Positions 1 through 7,148 of a stretch of 41,194 nt of DNA are shown piece by piece. The stretch comes from Terrisporobacter petrolearius. Its GTDB lineage: Bacteria > Bacillota > Clostridia > Peptostreptococcales > Peptostreptococcaceae. The notes under the pieces were generated by a model. That model did no database searches. It saw only the letters and a list, made by a program, of their open reading frames with translations, and had not been told where the DNA came from. The stretch covers positions 1 through 41,194 of the forward strand of contig NZ_JAHZMO010000029.1 in the NCBI RefSeq assembly GCF_020748185.1. Reading direction: 5' to 3'. Within the stretch, counting starts at the first letter, position 1; each line of letters starts with the position of its first letter. The position numbers and the translations under genes are program-made.

Positions 1-51
1 ATAATAATTGTGAAAAGAATGCTAGTATTAGTATTTCTTAGAAATAAAAAA

Positions 52-83
52 ATATTACTGGAATTTTGAATTTCCAGTAATAT
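52..83 (-). terminator. Terminator of the holin gene
   Basis: A perfect 12-bp inverted repeat (52-63 with 72-83) with an 8-base loop is followed on the minus strand by a run of T. It lies just downstream of the holin stop codon and so fits an intrinsic terminator for that gene. Confidence 0.75.
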
Positions 84-148
84 AAATTACAAAACAAAAT
101 TATTACACAAATCTATAGACATTCTCTTATCCTAAGTTTAATTTAATA

Positions 149-460
149 TTAGTTGGTTGTGTTAATAAGCTTTTTTATTTCGTATACAGCTGATTCTATA
201 AGTGTCTCAGCTTGTGTTTTAGTAACCCTATTGTTTGTTAACTCTAATATTTTAGAAACTGCTAATTCTTTTTTTGCACTTCCTAATAAATCTGGGTTTG
301 TTTGTTCAACATACATAACTACTTGTTTTGATAAATTATAATAAGTTGTTAATTTTTCATTATTTATTTTTTTCTTCAAATAATTAATTAAAACTCCTCC
401 ACCTATAGTTATCACTGCAGTTAGTATGCTTAACAAAACATTAAATAAGTCAGCATTCAT
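149..460 (-). CDS. Phage holin, LLH/superfamily 6-like
   Basis: This is a 103-residue protein with one N-terminal membrane segment (about residues 7-28), a basic KKK stretch, and a charged helical C-terminal part. Size, topology and the region around VEQTNPDLLGSAKKELA resemble LLH-type phage holins (pfam09682), which form membrane lesions that release endolysin. The ATG is preceded by AAGAAGG. No endolysin or tail gene is visible inside the window, so it may be the edge of a prophage lying beyond position 1, or a solitary remnant. The family call is from recognition of the pattern; a role in lysis here is inference. Confidence 0.7.
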   Translation of the reverse strand: MNADLFNVLLSILTAVITIGGGVLINYLKKKINNEKLTTYYNLSKQVVMYVEQTNPDLLGSAKKELAVSKILELTNNRVTKTQAETLIESAVYEIKKLINTTN

Positions 461-582
461 AATATGCCTTCTTTCTATTTTGAATTAATACAAAATTTTT
501 ATAAATAACATTGTATTAATCTAAGATATGATATAAGCTAACAAAAGTTTACACTGATTCTGTACTTTTAATAAAAAGCATC

Positions 583-1512
583 TTACCCGTGAATATCCTT
601 TAACTTTTCTCTATCTACTACACTTTCCTTATTTCCATAAGCAGCTTTGCTAAATATTTTTTCTGCTTCTATTAGATCAAGACCTTTTATAGTCATATTT
701 ATAGGATTAGCTTCTCCAAGGCCATCCTTGTAAAGTCCATATAAATAAGCCACTCCCTGTGGTAAAAATCCAAGTAGTCTAGCTCCAACACTATCTGCTG
801 CAACAGGATCTGTACTTGCTATTATAAGCCCAGGTGTATCCACTGCTTGACCAAATATTGGCCCTGTGCCTATCATTGCCTTGTCTAAACTTATTATTGC
901 TAAGTCTATGGGAACTTTATTTGCAAAACTTCTTATAAATCCATGTAAGTCTTCATGTATTCCTGTTTGTTTTTTGGGAAAACCATGAACACTTGCAGGA
1001 GGATAGCCCATGGCAACATTTTTAATACTAGCTGTAACAGTTGCTTCTTCGTGATATTTTAGCTGAGTAAATGATATTATTACATCTACTTCATCTATTA
1101 TTTTGTTTATTGGTGTGGTCTTGATTATGTCATGATCTAATTTCACCTCAATAAATGGTCCATAATTCATATCTATAAATTCAACATCTTCCTCTTCTAT
1201 TACTTTTTCATATCCAACACTTGTCATAACCTCAGTCGTTTCTGCTCCACCAGATCCTGTTGCTATGTATATTGCTGATGGTTCTTTTGTTTTTACGTAT
1301 TGTATAAGTCTTTGTAAAGTTTTAGGCCCCACTACAACCCCATCTTTTGCCCCTTTGTCTTTTACCCAGTTTGGTGTGATTATTACATTGTCTCCTTTTT
1401 GAATAATTTTATCTATAGGTAGTAAATCCAAGGCTTTTTCTAAGGATTTTCCTTCTGTTAGTGCCTTTGTTATGGCAACTATAGGTTCTTTTATTTTACG
1501 ATTTTCTCTCAT
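583..1512 (-). CDS. DUF362 domain-containing protein
   Basis: This 309-residue protein matches the DUF362 family (pfam04015). Visible hallmarks are the GDNVIITPNWV strand near residue 40, ATGSGGAETTEVM near residue 85, and the block FTQLKYHEEATVTASIKNVAMG in the middle. Later come IASTDPVAADSVGARLLGF and a C-terminal alpha/beta part. Many DUF362 proteins carry a C-terminal 2x[4Fe-4S] ferredoxin module; this one has none and contains almost no cysteine, so it is the short form. The biochemical function of the family is not settled, and I do not assign one. Start: ATG preceded by AGAGGTGATAGC. It diverges from the DUF6143-like gene at 1645. Confidence 0.85.
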   Translation of the reverse strand: MRENRKIKEPIVAITKALTEGKSLEKALDLLPIDKIIQKGDNVIITPNWVKDKGAKDGVVVGPKTLQRLIQYVKTKEPSAIYIATGSGGAETTEVMTSVGYEKVIEEEDVEFIDMNYGPFIEVKLDHDIIKTTPINKIIDEVDVIISFTQLKYHEEATVTASIKNVAMGYPPASVHGFPKKQTGIHEDLHGFIRSFANKVPIDLAIISLDKAMIGTGPIFGQAVDTPGLIIASTDPVAADSVGARLLGFLPQGVAYLYGLYKDGLGEANPINMTIKGLDLIEAEKIFSKAAYGNKESVVDREKLKDIHG

Positions 1513-1644
1513 GCTATCACCTCTTTATATAAGTGTTTGCATTTATAGTCATTTAATGTAGATATTTATAACATTATTTTTTTTTATGAATACTATATGA
1601 TAGGAAATTATTTTTTTCCAAAACTTATAAGTTAGGTGATTATT

Positions 1645-2205
1645 ATGTTATCAAAGGATACAAATTTAAACAAAGAAATTTCTATTGAATATCCCTTATT
1701 TCAATCTCAAAAAGGACATTATTTTATAGGTCAAACTCCAATATTAACAGGGCCAGATTCTCAGGCTATAGCAACTTTGGTCAATCCAAAATGTTCAGAT
1801 GTAAATATTTATCTAAATGCTATAACCGTAACAAATATTTCTAATGAAAACCTTTCTGCAGAAATTTATCTTAGATCTACGCCTCCAAAAGGCGAGCCTA
1901 GTCCTTATGTTAGTTACACAAATGTTACTATTATTCCACCTCCTAAGCCGAATGGAGAAATAAAATTTAATAATATAGTTACTAATCCACCAGCTAATGG
2001 TGTACCAATATTCTCTAGAATAGCTCCTGCGTTTTCAACAACAGTAATAGATGGGGGTCAAATAATTATACCTGCAAATTCATGTATTCTTGTTTATCTT
2101 GGTGGATTTTTACCAATAGAGTTTGATAGTGCTATTGTTGCTTTTGGTTGGTGGGAAGAAAAAATAAGTAAATCTTGCTGTGAACCTCATTGTTGTTGTA
2201 AGTAG
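1645..2205 (+). CDS. DUF6143-like protein with Cys-rich tail
   Basis: The protein has 186 residues from ATG 1645. A GTG at 1636 is in frame but lies inside the ribosome binding site TTAGGTGAT, so I reject it as start. The body looks like an all-beta domain (repeated short beta stretches, many Asn/Pro/Thr, LVNPKCSDVNIYLNAITVTN, then IIIPANSCILVYLGG). This matches what I remember of the DUF6143 family in Bacilli and Clostridia. The C-terminus ends in a cysteine cluster (CCEPHCCCK), which is unusual for a cytosolic clostridial protein. Such a tail could bind metal or cross-link in a spore layer; that is speculation. Function unknown. Confidence 0.7.
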   Translation: MLSKDTNLNKEISIEYPLFQSQKGHYFIGQTPILTGPDSQAIATLVNPKCSDVNIYLNAITVTNISNENLSAEIYLRSTPPKGEPSPYVSYTNVTIIPPPKPNGEIKFNNIVTNPPANGVPIFSRIAPAFSTTVIDGGQIIIPANSCILVYLGGFLPIEFDSAIVAFGWWEEKISKSCCEPHCCCK

Positions 2206-2217
2206 CATTTTTATGTA

Positions 2218-2245
2218 AACCACCTGCATAGCAGGTGGTTTTTTA
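2218..2245 (+). terminator. Terminator of the DUF6143-like gene
   Basis: A perfect 10-bp stem (2218-2227 with 2231-2240) with a 3-base loop is followed by a T run. It starts 13 bases after the stop codon. Confidence 0.9.
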
Positions 2246-2294
2246 TACAATAAAAGCCACTCTTGCTAATTTCTTGATGTATGAGGTACAAGTT

Positions 2295-2726
2295 TTAATT
2301 ATAATGCATTTCCATTATATATTCTGCATATCCTGAATCTTCATTTTTTTGTTCTTTTACTATCTTAAATCCTCTATTCATATAAAAATCTACTGATTTT
2401 TTATTATCCTTATATACTGCTAAATTTAGTTTTTTATATTTATTCATTACATAATCTATTAATTTTTTGCCTATTCCATTGCCTTGGCAGTCTATATCAA
2501 CAAATAATGCTCCTATAAATTCATCATTTATTATGCTTATAAAGCCTTTTATGTTTTCTTCATCTTCATACACAAATGTGTCTGACATTGGTATATAAAC
2601 ATTTTTTACAGTATCATAGTTCTTATTCCAGTATTTTTCGTCTATAAAACCATGAGCTTTAATAGTACTTTTTAACCAGATATCCATTATTTTATCTATA
2701 TCTTTATTTTCTATATCTCTTATCAT
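2295..2726 (-). CDS. GNAT family N-acetyltransferase (YjaB/YiaC-like)
   Basis: The 143-residue protein has a complete GNAT fold. It has an N-terminal strand-helix (MIRDIENKDIDKIMDIWLKS), a central strand GALFVDIDCQGNGIGKKLIDYVM holding the acetyl-CoA pyrophosphate loop (Q-G-N-G-I-G, R replaced by Q at the first position), and the C-terminal NKKSVDFYMNRGFKIV motif. The start IxxATxxAHxFI-like stretch (WLKSTIKAHGFIDEKYW) resembles E. coli YjaB/YiaC. The acceptor substrate cannot be read from sequence. The ribosome binding site is AAGGAGG, 8 bases before ATG. It is a single-gene unit. Confidence 0.85.
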   Translation of the reverse strand: MIRDIENKDIDKIMDIWLKSTIKAHGFIDEKYWNKNYDTVKNVYIPMSDTFVYEDEENIKGFISIINDEFIGALFVDIDCQGNGIGKKLIDYVMNKYKKLNLAVYKDNKKSVDFYMNRGFKIVKEQKNEDSGYAEYIMEMHYN

Positions 2727-2822
2727 ATAAATTCCTCCTTATTTTCTTAATATATTCAATTTTACCACTTACTATAAAATAGCAGTAAGTACATATATAG
2801 TTCTGTTTTGTTTTTGTACTAA

Positions 2823-2866
2823 AAAAGTGCCTTGAGTAATTTTTTAACTACTTTAAGACACTTTTT
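2823..2866 (-). terminator. Terminator of the CD3324-family gene
   Basis: An imperfect 15-bp inverted repeat around AAAGTG...CACTTT is followed on the minus strand by six T. It lies immediately after the stop codon at 2870 of the minus-strand gene. Confidence 0.7.
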
Positions 2867-2869
2867 ATT

Positions 2870-3139
2870 TTATTTATTATTGTCCCTAACAATCCTTCTG
2901 ATACTATGTTCTGTAAGATAATAATCTTGGGATATTTCTTTTACTGTTTTCCCGTTATTATATTCTTTAATTATTTTTCTATTCCTAATATTTAGTTCTT
3001 GTCTAAATCCACTTTCTTCTCCCCAAGATTTTTTATTATTTTCTTTTCTTGGTATATATAAATATTTACCATCAATATATTCTTGTAGTATCTCTATAAT
3101 ATCTGATGGCAATATATCATTTGCATTTTCGTATTTCAT
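2870..3139 (-). CDS. CD3324 family protein, Mor-like helix-turn-helix
   Basis: This 89-residue protein belongs to the small family named after C. difficile CD3324. The N-terminal half (NANDILPSDIIEILQEYIDGKYLYIPRK) and the C-terminal helix-turn-helix (RNRKIIKEYNNGKTVKEISQDYYLTEHSIRRIVRD, about residues 52-86) match the layout of Mor/C-type phage activator relatives. It is probably a DNA-binding regulator; its target is unknown. The start ATG is preceded by AGGAG. Upstream on the same strand lies an unusual structured stretch with its own 17-codon ORF (3177-3293), which may be part of its 5' leader. Confidence 0.8.
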   Translation of the reverse strand: MKYENANDILPSDIIEILQEYIDGKYLYIPRKENNKKSWGEESGFRQELNIRNRKIIKEYNNGKTVKEISQDYYLTEHSIRRIVRDNNK

Positions 3140-3176
3140 AATATTTGCTCCTATCTACTTTTAATTGTATCTAGTT

Positions 3177-3254
3177 GAGCAAAATCTATTATGGCTATTT
3201 TAGCCGTATCTATTTAAGTACGGCTCCAAACAAATTTTTTTATAGACTTTGCTC
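3177..3254 (-). promoter_or_regulatory. Structured RNA candidate with competing hairpins
   Basis: A 13-bp closing stem (3177-3189 with 3242-3254, one G-U on the minus strand) encloses two hairpins that share bases. These are AGCCGTA/TACGGCT (3202-3208 with 3219-3225) and GGCT/AGCC (3193-3196 with 3202-3205), so only one can form at a time. The closing stem overlaps the last codons of the 17-codon ORF. It lies in the probable leader of the CD3324-family gene. No known riboswitch class is recognised. Confidence 0.4.
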
Positions 3255-3293
3255 AGAGCCTTTTACATTTTTAAATTGTACAATGTTTTTCAT
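3240..3293 (-). CDS. Small ORF, 17 residues, upstream of CD3324 gene
   Basis: The reading frame MKNIVQFKNVKGSEQSL has a strong ribosome binding site GGAGGTG 8 bases before its ATG. The first residues resemble the start of an ABC-transporter ATPase (xxIVQFKNVK), so it may be the stub of a deleted gene. Alternatively it is a leader peptide, because its 3' end overlaps the closing stem of the structured stretch at 3177-3254. Neither reading can be decided from this sequence. Confidence 0.35.
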   Translation of the reverse strand: MKNIVQFKNVKGSEQSL

Positions 3294-3428
3294 TACATTT
3301 TCACCTCCAAATATATTTATTTTTAATAATGTTTAGTTTATATAAATATATTATATACTATTTTCTCTAATCTTTATATGTACCTTTCCATGCTACTATT
3401 TTTTCATAAAACGGAAAGGAAAAAGATG

Positions 3429-3560
3429 ATGAACTATGAAATCCAAACAGATAAAATGAAACAACAAATGCTAAACAAAGGTTATTCCATAAACAAGCTG
3501 TCAAAAGAAAGTTATATGGTCCTCAGAGGACTTTTGTTAGGAAGTTTAGTTAATTTTTAG
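3429..3560 (+). pseudogene. Short ORF, possible truncated XRE-type regulator
   Basis: The 43-residue frame begins MNYEIQTDKMKQQMLNKGYSI after a ribosome binding site GGAAAGGA (3413-3420). The stretch KQQMLNKGYSINKLSKES looks like helices 1-2 of an XRE/Cro-type helix-turn-helix. The sequence then becomes hydrophobic (VLRGLLLGSLVNF) and stops where helices 3-5 should follow. I read it as a truncated regulator or a small peptide gene. It lies next to insertion sequence debris. Low confidence in function. Confidence 0.35.
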
Positions 3561-3639
3561 AAGTATTTATAAATAATTTTGTAGTTTATTTTAAAATAGA
3601 ACTCCTACTAAAAATATTGTAAATTTAAATATTCTTAGT

Positions 3640-3751
3640 GGAGTGTGTAGATAATTGTGTGTATCCTTTAACATCATTTGTACTTTTAATATCATATTCT
3701 TCAATTAGTTTTCTTAAAATTTCAGATAAATGGATTTTAAGGGCTTTTTTA
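3640..3751 (-). mobile_element. IS256-family remnant, internally deleted
   Basis: The minus strand reads SEILRKLIEEYDIKSTNDVK (about 3674-3733), which resembles the N-terminus of IS256/Mutator-type transposases. It runs straight into GYTQLSTHS, encoded by ATACACACAATTATCTACAC, which looks like the terminal repeat of such an element. The element therefore seems to have lost almost everything between the 5' end of its gene and its far end. A near copy of the same terminal sequence is at 6736-6760. Confidence 0.5.
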
Positions 3752-4315
3752 TTAGACTATACCTATCTCAATTTGTTGGTCTAATGCTTCTATACCAAAT
3801 AATTCACTGTATATACTTCTTAAACTTTTTGCAACTTGTTCTTCAATGAATTCGTTCTTAGTCATAATCATAATTATATATTTTACTCCAAATACCGAGC
3901 TCCTAACATTTGTGTGATATAACTTATTTTTTTCATAGAATTTAATTCTTTTTTCCCTATATTCTAAGTCATCTCTATCAACTGCATAATTTGGATCTTC
4001 TATCTCACCTATTATACCTTTATATGACTTTGTAACTTCGTATAGCTCACTTAAGAATTTACTTCCATACCCTGAACCTCTAAATTCAGACTCTACCACA
4101 TAATAGTCTAACATTACATATTCACTATCTTCTGATTTGCATAAGAATGCATACGCTACGAGTTTATCATCTTCATAAAGTCCATATCCCATATATTTAT
4201 CTTCTTCTAACAATCTTTTTATTAATTCATAAGGTTTTATTTCTTCCTTATGAAACTCATTTACTAATCTTTCTTCATACACTTTCAATAATTCTGTATA
4301 ACTAAATTTTTTCAT
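3752..4315 (-). CDS. GNAT family N-acetyltransferase
   Basis: This 187-residue protein has a GNAT core: an N-terminal helix pair, MGYGLYEDDKLVAYAFLCK (beta 2-3), and YVMLDYYVVESEFRGSGYGSKFLSEL (about residues 66-91), which carries the acetyl-CoA loop R-G-S-G-Y-G. After it comes IIGEIEDPNYAVDRDDLEYREKRIKFYEKN, a form of the GNAT C-terminal half seen in clostridial and lactic acid bacterial proteins of this length. The tail (about 150-187) is longer than in minimal GNATs. The substrate is unknown. Its start follows AGGTGG. The gene is flanked by two copies of a 24-bp sequence (3727-3750 and 4543-4566) and by IS debris. Confidence 0.8.
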   Translation of the reverse strand: MKKFSYTELLKVYEERLVNEFHKEEIKPYELIKRLLEEDKYMGYGLYEDDKLVAYAFLCKSEDSEYVMLDYYVVESEFRGSGYGSKFLSELYEVTKSYKGIIGEIEDPNYAVDRDDLEYREKRIKFYEKNKLYHTNVRSSVFGVKYIIMIMTKNEFIEEQVAKSLRSIYSELFGIEALDQQIEIGIV

Positions 4316-5044
4316 CTTTAATCCACCTCTTAATCTAATATATTTGTATCTATTCTAAGGCCTGGTATAATACTAAGCTCAAGCATTTTTATAACAATTA
4401 ATAATTTTCTATCTGAAATCCCATATCTAAATTTAAAAATAGTAAATTTAAAATGAATGAAATGTTAGATAAGAATAACTAGTCATTAAATTTGTATTTA
4501 GGAATTAGTTAATATAACAAATATAAGGCCCTTGAAATTTAAATAAATGGATTTTAAGGGCTTTTTACTAAATACCTTTAAACAAGTTTTTAGGGAATAC
4601 TTATTTTAGCTATGTAAGAAAGTGAGTGATTATTTTGAAAGAAATCCACAAGAAGTTAGCGATTAAATATTAAAAAATATAAATAAAAAATATGAATAAG
4701 AGGTTATCCTAATAAAAAAGTGATTTTTTCAAAAAAACAACGAATAACTTATTGATAAGATGTAAAGATGCTCGTTTGAGAAAATCAGTTAACTTTCTGT
4801 TGAGAGTTTATATTCAGTTCACAAATAAGAGTTAAAATATACACAATAAAATATCCATTATGACTGCTGATAAGGTAACAATCAGTCTACATAGTTGGTG
4901 TAGGTAGTTATATTATTCATATAAATGGAATCATGAATTTCTAATGGAACACCTATTTATTCCAACTTTGAGATGATGTTTTTTCTCCAGTTAAAATGGA
5001 TCGGAAGAAAACCCTAACTTTTTATACAAGAGGAGTGATGAAAA
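4316..5044. other. Intergenic stretch with terminator and possible leader
   Basis: No convincing gene is present. It contains the hairpin at 4527-4566 and a 14-codon frame after AAGAAAGTGAGTG near 4620 that I do not trust. From about 4860 it holds several short inverted repeats (GACTG/CAGTC, CTACA/TGTAG, TGGAAT/ATTCCA) that may form the 5' leader of the gene at 5045. I recognise no riboswitch class in it. Confidence 0.4.
4528..4566 (+). terminator. Orphan terminator hairpin, sequence repeated at 3711-3751
   Basis: GCCCTTGAAAT pairs with ATTTTAAGGGC (one G-U) and is followed by T5. The right arm and loop (AAATGGATTTTAAGGGCTTT) are repeated almost exactly at 3731-3750, where the left arm is not conserved. 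No plus-strand gene directly precedes it, so it is probably a relic of a lost gene. Confidence 0.5.
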
Positions 5045-6319
5045 ATGATAAAAATAGGAATGAGAGTCATTAAAACGGCAATTGGAGCGTCAATCGCGAT
5101 TTTTTTAGCGCAAGCATTGGGATTAGACTATCCCTATTCGGCAGCCATTATTGCACTATTAAGTATTCAAGATACACGACGTAAATCCTTTGATGTGGTG
5201 AAGCAGCGATTAAAAGCGACTGTATTATCATTGGTGATTGGGAGTGTCATGTTTTTAGTATTTGGATTTAATGTGGTGGCATTTGGATTATCTTTACTAT
5301 GCTTTATACCGCTCACTGTTAAATTTAATGCAAGCGAAGGAATTTCAACGAGCGCCGTATTAGTGACACATCTATTAGGAGAAGGTTTTATCAGCGGGGC
5401 TTTACTTTTAAATGAAGTTGCGTTAATGGTAGTAGGGACAGGGGTTGCACTTATGGTGAATGCTTATATGCCAAACATGTTGCGACAAATTGCTGATGAT
5501 CAAGAGCAAATTGAAGAACAATTTCAAAGGATTGTCGGTTATCTAACAGATAAAATTCGTCGACAGGTAAGTAATGAGGTTAATGAACAAAAATTATTTT
5601 CATCAGTTAAAGATTTATTAGAAGGAGCAAAAATGAGAGCAAATAAAAACCAGGAAAACTATGTCTTAATTGAATTAAGTTATTACGCTCAATACATGGA
5701 GATGAGGTTTTTGCAGTTTGATGTCCTGGTTAGATTATCCCAAATTCTCGATAAAGTAAAACTTAATTCAAAACAAGAAACGATTCTTGCTAACCTAACA
5801 GAGAAATTTACTCACAATGTCCACGATGCGAATAACACTGTTGACTCGATTGCAGAGAGCGAGAAAATTACAGATGAATTTCAAAATCAACCGCTACCGC
5901 AAACACGAGAGGAATTTGTGAATCAAACACTCATCTTTCAATATTTAAATGAATTCCATCACCTTTTAGATATTAATAAAAGCTTTTTTGATAACTTAAG
6001 ACCAGAAGAAAAAGTTTTAACGCAAGCACTCGTTATAAAAGAAAGTGTATCTTTTAATAAAAAGATAGCAATTATCAAGAATGCTAAAAAATTCAAAAAA
6101 AATCTAAAATATTGCTATCAAAAACAATTACCTATTACTGATCCTAAAGTACAAGAGCTCATTAGTATTTGGAACAAATTGACCATTCAAATTCAAATTC
6201 ATGACATGCTTGAAGAAATTGAAGCCATGTCAAAAGAGTTAAACTTAGAGCGATGCAACGATGAAACAGATTTACAGGAATATTTCAAAAATATAATTAA
6301 AGAGAGCAATAAGATGTGA
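5045..6319 (+). CDS. Aromatic acid exporter family (FUSC/ArAE, DUF939) protein
   Basis: This is a 424-residue membrane protein. The first 145 residues hold about five to six hydrophobic segments with the family signature DYPYSAAIIALLSIQDTRRKSFDV near residues 28-51. The remaining 280 residues are a soluble, helical, charged domain as in the DUF939/DUF939_C architecture of Bacillus YqjA-like proteins. Members are predicted to be exporters of aromatic or other organic acids, by analogy to AaeB. The start ATG follows AGGAGTGATGAAAA. Base composition and codons (frequent GCG, CGA, CGT, ACG) differ clearly from the neighbouring genes. IS remnants lie on both sides. I infer acquisition from a Bacilli-type donor. 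Confidence 0.85.
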   Translation: MIKIGMRVIKTAIGASIAIFLAQALGLDYPYSAAIIALLSIQDTRRKSFDVVKQRLKATVLSLVIGSVMFLVFGFNVVAFGLSLLCFIPLTVKFNASEGISTSAVLVTHLLGEGFISGALLLNEVALMVVGTGVALMVNAYMPNMLRQIADDQEQIEEQFQRIVGYLTDKIRRQVSNEVNEQKLFSSVKDLLEGAKMRANKNQENYVLIELSYYAQYMEMRFLQFDVLVRLSQILDKVKLNSKQETILANLTEKFTHNVHDANNTVDSIAESEKITDEFQNQPLPQTREEFVNQTLIFQYLNEFHHLLDINKSFFDNLRPEEKVLTQALVIKESVSFNKKIAIIKNAKKFKKNLKYCYQKQLPITDPKVQELISIWNKLTIQIQIHDMLEEIEAMSKELNLERCNDETDLQEYFKNIIKESNKM

Positions 6320-6393
6320 TATTAGTATAAGTGCATCTGCACAATTAATCCAACTAATTATAATATATGTAGATTAGAAAGGGTGTATCTAAA

Positions 6394-6735
6394 ATAGCAA
6401 GATATACAGAAGAATTTAAAAATACAATTATATAAATCAGGAAAATCATCAGCAGTATTAAACAGCGAGTATGGCATACCAAAATCAACAATATCTACAT
6501 GGATAAAAGATAACTCTCCAATATCTTCAATCTCAGAGGATGAGATGACATTGAGAGAATTGAGATCTCTTAAAAGTTAATTATCTCCAATCAAAGAAGA
6601 TAATGAAATATTAAAATTTCATATCGCCGACGTAGTCACTCAAAAAAGGCTATGCATACTTTCAAAGAAGTAGAATCTATCGTTAACCTTATTGATTAAT
6701 TAAAAGAAAAACATAAAGTTGCATTATTGTGTAAA
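6394..6735 (+). pseudogene. IS3-family transposase remnant (orfA and start of orfB)
   Basis: The translation gives ARYTEEFKNTII, then after a frameshift YKSGKSSAVLNSEYGIPKS, TISTWIKDNSPISSISEDEM and TLRELRSLKS, a stop, and PIKEDNEILK. This is the OrfA helix-turn-helix and leucine-zipper region of an IS3-type element. The start codon reads ATA, there is a frameshift near 6433 and an in-frame stop near 6580. After EILK the sequence is interrupted by a short stretch (about 6617-6640) that matches the right half of the hairpin repeat at 26337-26396. A trace of OrfB (VESIVNLID, LKEKHKVALLCK) follows. It is clearly dead. Confidence 0.7.
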
Positions 6736-6768
6736 TGAGTGTGTAGATAATTATGTGTATTCTTTACA
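6736..6768. mobile_element. Terminal repeat of an IS256-type element (solo end)
   Basis: GAGTGTGTAGATAATTATGTGTATTCTTTA nearly repeats GAGTGTGTAGATAATTGTGTGTATCCTTTA at 3643-3671, in the same orientation. It directly abuts the IS3 remnant. It is read as an isolated end left by deletion of the rest of the element. Confidence 0.4.
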
Positions 6769-6798
6769 AAATTTAAAGTGTAATAACTAGTTTTAATC

Positions 6799-6833
6799 AG
6801 GAGCTATGAATAGAAAATCATAGCTCCTTTTTA
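6799..6833 (+). terminator. Orphan intrinsic terminator
   Basis: A perfect 11-bp stem AGGAGCTATGA/TCATAGCTCCT (6799-6809 with 6818-6828) is followed by T5. No intact gene precedes it on the plus strand. The rest of 6834-7148 shows no gene and only a generic AT-rich promoter region for the gene at 7149. Confidence 0.65.
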
Positions 6834-7148
6834 GTGTTTTTTACTATTTTCTATTTTACCTACTATAGACCTTACAGTTAGATATGTTATCATTTATTAC
6901 ATTTTTAGCAATACTGATAAATATGATGTAAATAAATATTTTCACTCATATGAAATACTTATTTACATCACATTTATTTAAAATAAAAAAACTTGTGTGA
7001 ATTAGAAAATAAAAATAATATTTATCAATAAAAATATAGGAAATTTAACACTTCTGATTTATAATTAAATATAAAAATGTTTTAAATAAACTTTAAAATC
7101 AAATGTACAAATATTATGAATATAAAATTTTTAAGGAGGCTTTTATAT

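Noticed and set aside
149..460. Intact prophage
   Set aside because: Only a holin-like gene is visible at the edge; no other phage genes are in the window, so I do not call a prophage.
3378..3428. Longer N-terminus of the short ORF at 3429
   Set aside because: The in-frame ATG at 3378 has no ribosome binding site, while GGAAAGGA precedes the ATG pair at 3426/3429.
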